Positions 4,207 to 8,423 of a stretch of 8,423 nt of DNA are shown here, one piece after another. The stretch is from Halieaceae bacterium (GTDB taxonomy: Bacteria; Pseudomonadota; Gammaproteobacteria; Pseudomonadales; Halieaceae): assembly GCA_018666295.1 (NCBI GenBank), contig JABIZW010000102.1, positions 1-8,423 of the forward strand, given 5' to 3'. A model generated the notes under the pieces. That model searched no databases. It was not told where the DNA came from and saw nothing but the letters and a program-made list of their open reading frames with translations. The translations under genes were made by a program, and so were the position numbers. The number at the start of each line of letters is the position of its first letter. Within the stretch, counting starts at the first letter, position 1.

Positions 4207-5158
4207 CAGCGATGTGACCGACGCGATAAAGTGTTTTGTGGCGGTAAATCTGCCCCGGCATCAAGTCGATACTCGGCGCCGTTGCTTGATTGGGAGCATC
4301 TGGAAATCCCTGAGCTTCCATGCAAATACCGGCGCGCGTTATGAAGGGCGCTGATAGGTCATCACCGGTGTAAATTTGCAATGCTGCCTGTGTCGTCAGG
4401 CAGTCGAGTTGAAGGTTTGAAGATGCGAGACGCAGACTCGCTGCATGCCGCAATGTGGAGGCCCCACTCAGAACAAAGTTATGATCGACTGGTGTGTTGC
4501 CCAGGGTCCGCCACTCTTGGAAGTTCAGGGTTGTCCCGACGACTGAAGGCAGCGCACCGGTCGGCAACAGTCGATTATCAACCTCACTGAATGCCTTGGC
4601 GTTCACTTTCAGCTCGTGGTCTCTGAGAGGTCCCCCTAAGTTGAAGTAGGGGTGACTGGCTAGGTTCATGATCGTGGGGTGACTTGTCGTGGCAACAAAA
4701 TCGATCTGGAGGCTCAATGGATCGACCAGGACATAACGCACTGTAATGGTTCGATCGCCAGGAAAACCGTCTTCCAAATGTGCAAGTTCTAGAGAAAGCG
4801 CAAGCGAGTGACCATCGCGCTGGGGCGCGGGTTCAAAGGTTTGCTGATGCAGCCCTTTAGCTCCTCCGTGGAGTAGGTTGGCGCGATCTACCTCATTGAC
4901 CTCAAGGGCGAATGACTCGCTCGCGATTGAAAATTTCCCATCGCGCAAACGGTTTGCCACGGGTCCCACGGTTGAGCCCATATAAAATGGGTCAGACGCG
5001 TAATCTTCTGCTGACGAGTAACCGAGTACGACGTCTCTGCTCCTGCCCGCCAGCTGCACAGTCATTCCAGTAATAGAGGCGCCTTGTGACAGCACGTTAA
5101 CGGTCATGCCCGCACTGTCTGAGTTTGTTTTCGACGAAATTTGATATTGCTCTGTCAT
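4199..5158 (-). CDS. galM: Aldose 1-epimerase (galactose mutarotase family)
   Basis: The 319-residue protein interconverts alpha and beta anomers of aldohexoses if it acts like characterised members. The family's features appear in order: GSTVGPVANRLRDGKF (61-76), LLHGG with His97, LASHPYFNLGG with the likely catalytic acid His169, TPVDHNFVL with Asp225, and CMEAQGFPDAPN with the likely catalytic base Glu281. Length is usual (about 340). No galactose-pathway gene is next to it, so the substrate cannot be inferred from context, and the gene symbol is by family only. The start at 5158 keeps the full first strand. GAGG sits only one base before that ATG, too close for normal use, so translation may be leaderless or begin at the ATG at 5107. 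Confidence 0.9.
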   Translation of the reverse strand: MTEQYQISSKTNSDSAGMTVNVLSQGASITGMTVQLAGRSRDVVLGYSSAEDYASDPFYMGSTVGPVANRLRDGKFSIASESFALEVNEVDRANLLHGGAKGLHQQTFEPAPQRDGHSLALSLELAHLEDGFPGDRTITVRYVLVDPLSLQIDFVATTSHPTIMNLASHPYFNLGGPLRDHELKVNAKAFSEVDNRLLPTGALPSVVGTTLNFQEWRTLGNTPVDHNFVLSGASTLRHAASLRLASSNLQLDCLTTQAALQIYTGDDLSAPFITRAGICMEAQGFPDAPNQATAPSIDLMPGQIYRHKTLYRVGHIAEK

Positions 5159-5255
5159 ACCTCAGCATAACCGATCTAGTGGGGTTGGAAGTGTGATGAC
5201 GCTGGATCAAGATGAGGCTACGCTTTAAGGGTCTGGGGTTTAACAAGAGGGGACT

Positions 5256-6428
5256 ATGCCAACCAGCGAGCAGCAAATTATTCATCGGGTGTCTGCGCTT
5301 ATTGCAGCTGATTCTGTCAGTTCGCCAGACCCACGCTGGGACAGTAGTAATCGGAAGGTGATTCACCATATTGCTGAGTACGCTGAGGGTGATGGCTGGG
5401 CTGTTGAGATTCAAGAGTTGGGTTCTGACGCAAATGCAAAGGCCAACCTAATAGCCTCTTTGGGCGATTGTTGTGAGACGGGTGGTCAGCCCTCGGGTCT
5501 TGTGTTGTCTGGCCATACCGACACGGTGCCATTTGACGCGGGAGGTTGGGATTCGGATCCACTGGCGCTTGATGAACGAGACGGCCGGTTGTATGGCTTG
5601 GGCAGTACTGACATGAAAGGGTTTTTTGCTGTAGCGCTGGAAGCGGCGGCGGCGTTTGATCCAAAAGATTTTAAATCGCCTCTTTATTTACTGGCGACTG
5701 CTGATGAGGAGAGCACCATGCGCGGTGCTCGATCGCTGACAAAAGACTACTTACCGCAGGCCCGAGCCGCCGTTGTGGGAGAGCCTACCGACCTCAGGCC
5801 GATGCGAATGCACAAGGGCATCATGATGCAAGGGGTCAAGATGCGCGGTCGGAGCGGTCACTCGTCTGATCCTGATTTGGGTAACAACGTTATTGACGCT
5901 TTACCGACGTTACTGGCGGTGTTATCAAACTATCGGGACGAGTTGGCGCAGAAGTTTCGCTGTGAGCTCATGGCGGTGCCTGTCCCGACCCTTAACTTTG
6001 GGTGCGTCCATGGCGGTGATAGCCCTAACCGAATTTGTGGGGAGCTCGATTTTAGTTTCGACGTTCGCATGTTGCCCGGCCTTGAGTACCAAGACGTAGA
6101 GCGGGATTTGAATTCGCGCTTGGTTGAGATTGCTGCATTACACGGTATTGATATTGAAATGCGCCGGTTGGTTGAACCCGTCCCCGCATTTGAGCAAGCC
6201 AAGGACAGCGAGCTTGTGATTGCCTGCGAGGCTGCCTCGGGTCATGTCGCTGACGCTGTAAATTTCGCGACAGAGGCGCCTTTTTTGCAGTCGCTGGGCC
6301 TCGAAACCATTGTCATGGGGCCCGGATCTATTGACGTTGCGCACCAACCTAACGAATACCTGCCGCTCGACCAGATTCAGCCTGCCGTCGAGACTTTACG
6401 GGCGTTAATAAGGCGTTACTGCCTTTAG
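5256..6428 (+). CDS. argE: Acetylornithine deacetylase, M20 family
   Basis: The 390-residue zinc hydrolase would convert N-acetylornithine to ornithine and acetate in linear arginine biosynthesis. All M20 metal-site residues are visible: His87 and Asp89 in LSGHTDTVPFD, Asp119 in GLGSTDMKGF, the catalytic base Glu151 with ligand Glu152 in TADEEST, Glu176 in VVGEPTDL, and His363 in DVAHQPNEYL. The dimerisation/lid domain runs from about 185 to 300, beginning MHKGIMMQGVKMRGRSGHSS. Length matches E. coli ArgE (383), and the GEPT and AHQPNE motifs favour ArgE over DapE or carboxypeptidase relatives. A GAGGGG site lies three bases before the ATG. It diverges from the epimerase gene by 97 bp and is followed 44 bp later by a quinone oxidoreductase. 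Confidence 0.93.
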   Translation: MPTSEQQIIHRVSALIAADSVSSPDPRWDSSNRKVIHHIAEYAEGDGWAVEIQELGSDANAKANLIASLGDCCETGGQPSGLVLSGHTDTVPFDAGGWDSDPLALDERDGRLYGLGSTDMKGFFAVALEAAAAFDPKDFKSPLYLLATADEESTMRGARSLTKDYLPQARAAVVGEPTDLRPMRMHKGIMMQGVKMRGRSGHSSDPDLGNNVIDALPTLLAVLSNYRDELAQKFRCELMAVPVPTLNFGCVHGGDSPNRICGELDFSFDVRMLPGLEYQDVERDLNSRLVEIAALHGIDIEMRRLVEPVPAFEQAKDSELVIACEAASGHVADAVNFATEAPFLQSLGLETIVMGPGSIDVAHQPNEYLPLDQIQPAVETLRALIRRYCL

Positions 6429-6472
6429 TGATACGGTGTTCGAGTGCCAACACAGCAATGAGGAGTAATCAT

Positions 6473-7447
6473 ATGAGCACAATGAGGGCGGTGAGAGTTG
6501 ATTCGTGTGGTGGACCAGAGCAGATGTCCATGCGGGAGGTGCCAAGACCTGAGCCTGGTCCGGGTGAGGTGCGCATTTGCCTGAGCGCTTGCGGTATCAA
6601 CTTAATAGACACCTACCACCGTTCTGGGCTCTATCCTCTGGCACTTCCTACCGGTCTGGGGTGTGAAGGCGCGGGTCGTGTAGACGCCATTGGAGATGGG
6701 GTTGACGACCTGAATATAGGGGAGCGGGTCGGCTTTGCGATGGCCATGGGCGCGTACGCTGAGGCTATTGTTCTATCGCGCGGCGCTCTGGTGAAAATTC
6801 CCGACGCTGTGACCGACGAAGAGGCCGCAGCTGTATTGCTGAAAGCCATGACCGTGGACTACCTTTTCAACGATACATTTGTACTCCACGGCGGTGAGAC
6901 TGTCCTCTTTCATGCGGCGGCAGGGGGCGTGGGTTTAATTGCCTGCCAATGGGCCAAAGCGAAAGGGGTTCGTCTGATCGGCACAGCAAGTACCGAGGCG
7001 AAGTGCAAACTCGCACTGAGTCACGGAGCCGCAGAATGTTTTGTGAGCACTGCAGATGGTCTCGAGACGCGGCTTCGCGACTCTGCACCGGGTGGGTATC
7101 CAGTGGTTTACGACAGTGTGGGGAGATCGACCTATCGATTGAGTCTTGGACTCCTAGCACCCCTGGGCACATTCGTCAGTTTTGGTAATGCGTCGGGTCC
7201 AATTGATGGAGTCATCCCAGGTGAGTTGGCGCTCGGCGGGTCGCTCTACTTTACGCGTCCAACATTGGCCACGCACATGGCTAGACCGGGTTGGATGCAA
7301 GCCTCAGCGGATCGCATTTTTGATCTTATTCAATCCGGTGCCCTAACAGTGGATATTAATCAACGCTATTCGCTTGATGACGTGGTGTCGGCGCACAAAG
7401 ATCTTGAGGGTCGTCGCACGACAGGCAGTTCGGTACTCATCCCTTAA
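6473..7447 (+). CDS. Zinc-independent quinone oxidoreductase (Qor, MDR family)
   Basis: The 324-residue protein has the medium-chain reductase layout without structural or catalytic zinc ligands. GroES-like N-terminal motifs include CGINLIDTYHRSGLYPLALP (40-59) and GLGCEGAGRVDAIGDGV (61-77). A Rossmann domain follows with the AAAGGVG nucleotide loop (148-154), and then VYDSVG (212-217). It ends GRRTTGSSVLIP, as in E. coli QorA (327 residues). Such enzymes use NADPH to reduce quinones or related enones; the physiological substrate is unknown here. The ATG at 6473 is chosen because AGGAG (6461-6465) lies seven bases before it and 'MRAVRV' is the usual family start; a frame opening at 6428 runs through that site. 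Cotranscription with argE is plausible given the 44-bp gap. Confidence 0.92.
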   Translation: MSTMRAVRVDSCGGPEQMSMREVPRPEPGPGEVRICLSACGINLIDTYHRSGLYPLALPTGLGCEGAGRVDAIGDGVDDLNIGERVGFAMAMGAYAEAIVLSRGALVKIPDAVTDEEAAAVLLKAMTVDYLFNDTFVLHGGETVLFHAAAGGVGLIACQWAKAKGVRLIGTASTEAKCKLALSHGAAECFVSTADGLETRLRDSAPGGYPVVYDSVGRSTYRLSLGLLAPLGTFVSFGNASGPIDGVIPGELALGGSLYFTRPTLATHMARPGWMQASADRIFDLIQSGALTVDINQRYSLDDVVSAHKDLEGRRTTGSSVLIP

Positions 7448-7465
7448 CCGATTCGACGGGGCATG

Positions 7466-7494
7466 TTGAGTGCACCACACAGACGCGGTAAAAA
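7466..7494 (+). promoter_or_regulatory. Candidate promoter before the oxygenase-like gene
   Basis: TTGAGT (7466-7471) and TAAAAA (7489-7494) each match four of six sigma70 bases, with a 17-bp spacer, in the 76-bp gap after the quinone oxidoreductase gene. It would give a leader of about 25 nt. No terminator was seen for the upstream gene, so readthrough is also possible. Confidence 0.3.
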
Positions 7495-7523
7495 AGAGCA
7501 GTAACAACGAATAAGGGAATGCT

Positions 7524-8423
7524 ATGCGAGCCAGTTACAAAGCAATGACGCCATTTATGACCGCCGCTGAAGCCGATCAGATGCTTCGTATTGCCGAAGC
7601 CCGCAAGGTGTTTCGCACTTACGCAGAAGAGGCCTTGAACGAGGGTATCGGCGAGTCTCTCCCTCAACGGTTTGATGCGGCATTTAACTATATTCAGCAC
7701 GGTATTGACGGTCACGGGAATACCGATGAGGTGAGCACAGCCGCTCAGCGGACCAACTATTTTCGGGAGACTTACGCCTACGGAAACGAGATTCAGGCGC
7801 CGGGTGTCGAGTCCTTTTTTACACATCCCGATCTGGTGAGCGTTGCAAGAGAGGTGACCGATCGTCCTTTGGTTGTCCCTGCCATCGTCTACGCCAACAT
7901 ACTGACGCCGGGACAAGAACTTGCGATCCACACTGATGTCCCTGAGTTTCGGGGTGCAGACCGAAAACGCATGCCGCAGTGGCTGTTGGTCACTATGCTC
8001 CACTCAGGATTGTTTGATGATTACCGCATCCCCATTGCAACCTGCGTCTCATGGTTCGGGGCTAATCCAGGTGGCGCCTTTGCCTACTTCCCTGAAGGAC
8101 CTCAAGGTCCTCGAGAGTCCATGCCGGCGATGCACAATACGGCCATTCTCATCGACACTGACACCGTATTTCACGGCGTTGAACGAGTTACCCCCAAAGC
8201 GATATTTCCCGAGATCGATAAAGGCGCGACGCTGACGTTTAGAGGAGGTGATCAGTGGTCTCTCGCCAATTTAAATGGGCTTGAAGCCGCGCGCTACAGT
8301 TGGTCAGACCTGCGTTACTCGATTTCATGGAAGGCGTACTGCTTTAAGGATGAAGCGGAAAAAGCGACGTGGAGTGATCAATCTGACGATCTAACACTCG
8401 ACCGCATTTTGGAGGTGCTTGAG
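7524..8423 (+). CDS. Putative 2-oxoglutarate/Fe(II) oxygenase-like protein, partial
   Basis: An open frame of 300 codons runs to the right edge without a stop. It starts at ATG 7524 with AAGGG (7513-7517) six bases upstream. The N-terminal 130 residues are mixed helix and strand. Next comes LTPGQELAIHTDVPEFRG (127-144), which gives an H136-x-D138 pair. NTAILIDTDTVFHGVERV (205-222) follows with His217, and TLTFRGGDQW (236-245) offers Arg240. The HxD...H spacing of about 80 residues and the 'G..l..HtD...HgV..V' shape match the double-stranded beta-helix iron site of 2-oxoglutarate-dependent oxygenases. GGAFAYFPEGPQGP (183-196) would be a core strand and loop. No characterised subfamily was recognised, so the substrate is unknown. 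The product is cytoplasmic by absence of a signal peptide. The opposite strand is also open here but reads as a shadow. Confidence 0.8.
   Translation, partial: MRASYKAMTPFMTAAEADQMLRIAEARKVFRTYAEEALNEGIGESLPQRFDAAFNYIQHGIDGHGNTDEVSTAAQRTNYFRETYAYGNEIQAPGVESFFTHPDLVSVAREVTDRPLVVPAIVYANILTPGQELAIHTDVPEFRGADRKRMPQWLLVTMLHSGLFDDYRIPIATCVSWFGANPGGAFAYFPEGPQGPRESMPAMHNTAILIDTDTVFHGVERVTPKAIFPEIDKGATLTFRGGDQWSLANLNGLEAARYSWSDLRYSISWKAYCFKDEAEKATWSDQSDDLTLDRILEVLE

Noticed and set aside
6428..6472. Start of the quinone oxidoreductase at 6428, overlapping the argE stop
   Set aside because: The extension runs through the AGGAG ribosome binding site, and the family starts at the MRAV strand, so ATG 6473 is preferred.
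7437..8003. 188-codon open frame on the minus strand
   Set aside because: It lies opposite the oxygenase-like gene, which has a ribosome binding site and recognisable motifs. The minus frame has neither.
1..8423. Insertion sequences, CRISPR array, integrase or phage genes
   Set aside because: No transposase-like protein, no terminal inverted repeats with target duplications, and no regular repeat-spacer pattern were seen.

Overview
This window looks like chromosomal DNA of a proteobacterium, most likely a marine-type gammaproteobacterium. The grounds are roughly even GC, AGGAG-like ribosome binding sites, and housekeeping proteins (ArgE, Qor, a YfgD-type ArsC, a crotonase) that read like gammaproteobacterial versions. 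The taxonomic placement is inference. No rRNA, tRNA, CRISPR array, transposase or integrase was seen.

Layout, left to right. (1) The 5' part of a VOC/glyoxalase-fold gene runs leftward off the edge (1-329, minus). (2) A gene-free stretch of about 345 bp follows. It holds a nested set of inverted repeats (452-542) and then an operator/promoter array (592-687). (3) A translationally coupled pair follows: a four-helix membrane protein with a TTG start (689-1114) and a 66-residue XRE-family regulator (1111-1311). (4) Converging on it is an unrecognised four-helix membrane protein (1340-1738, minus). (5) A sparse region of about 600 bp (1739-2352) has a possible 56-residue small ORF and three GATAT units at exact 10-bp spacing. 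(6) An ArsC/YfgD-family gene (minus, 2353-2706) diverges from an SRPBCC gene (2872-3255). (7) A crotonase gene (3334-4182) converges on an aldose 1-epimerase gene (4199-5158, minus). (8) A rightward run closes the window: argE (5256-6428), a quinone oxidoreductase (6473-7447), and a gene with an HxD...H iron-binding pattern typical of 2-oxoglutarate/Fe(II) oxygenases (from 7524, open at the right edge).

The genes are mostly unrelated metabolic functions in small transcription units: arginine biosynthesis, acyl-CoA chemistry, sugar mutarotation and quinone/NADPH redox. The most system-like element is the membrane protein/XRE pair. Two clear 16-bp GTAAAG-N4-CTTTAC boxes and a degenerate third bracket a plausible sigma70 promoter and run into the ribosome binding site. 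This layout suggests tight autoregulation by the small XRE protein. The other candidates for novelty are the nested inverted repeats at 452-542 and the unassigned oxygenase at the right end.
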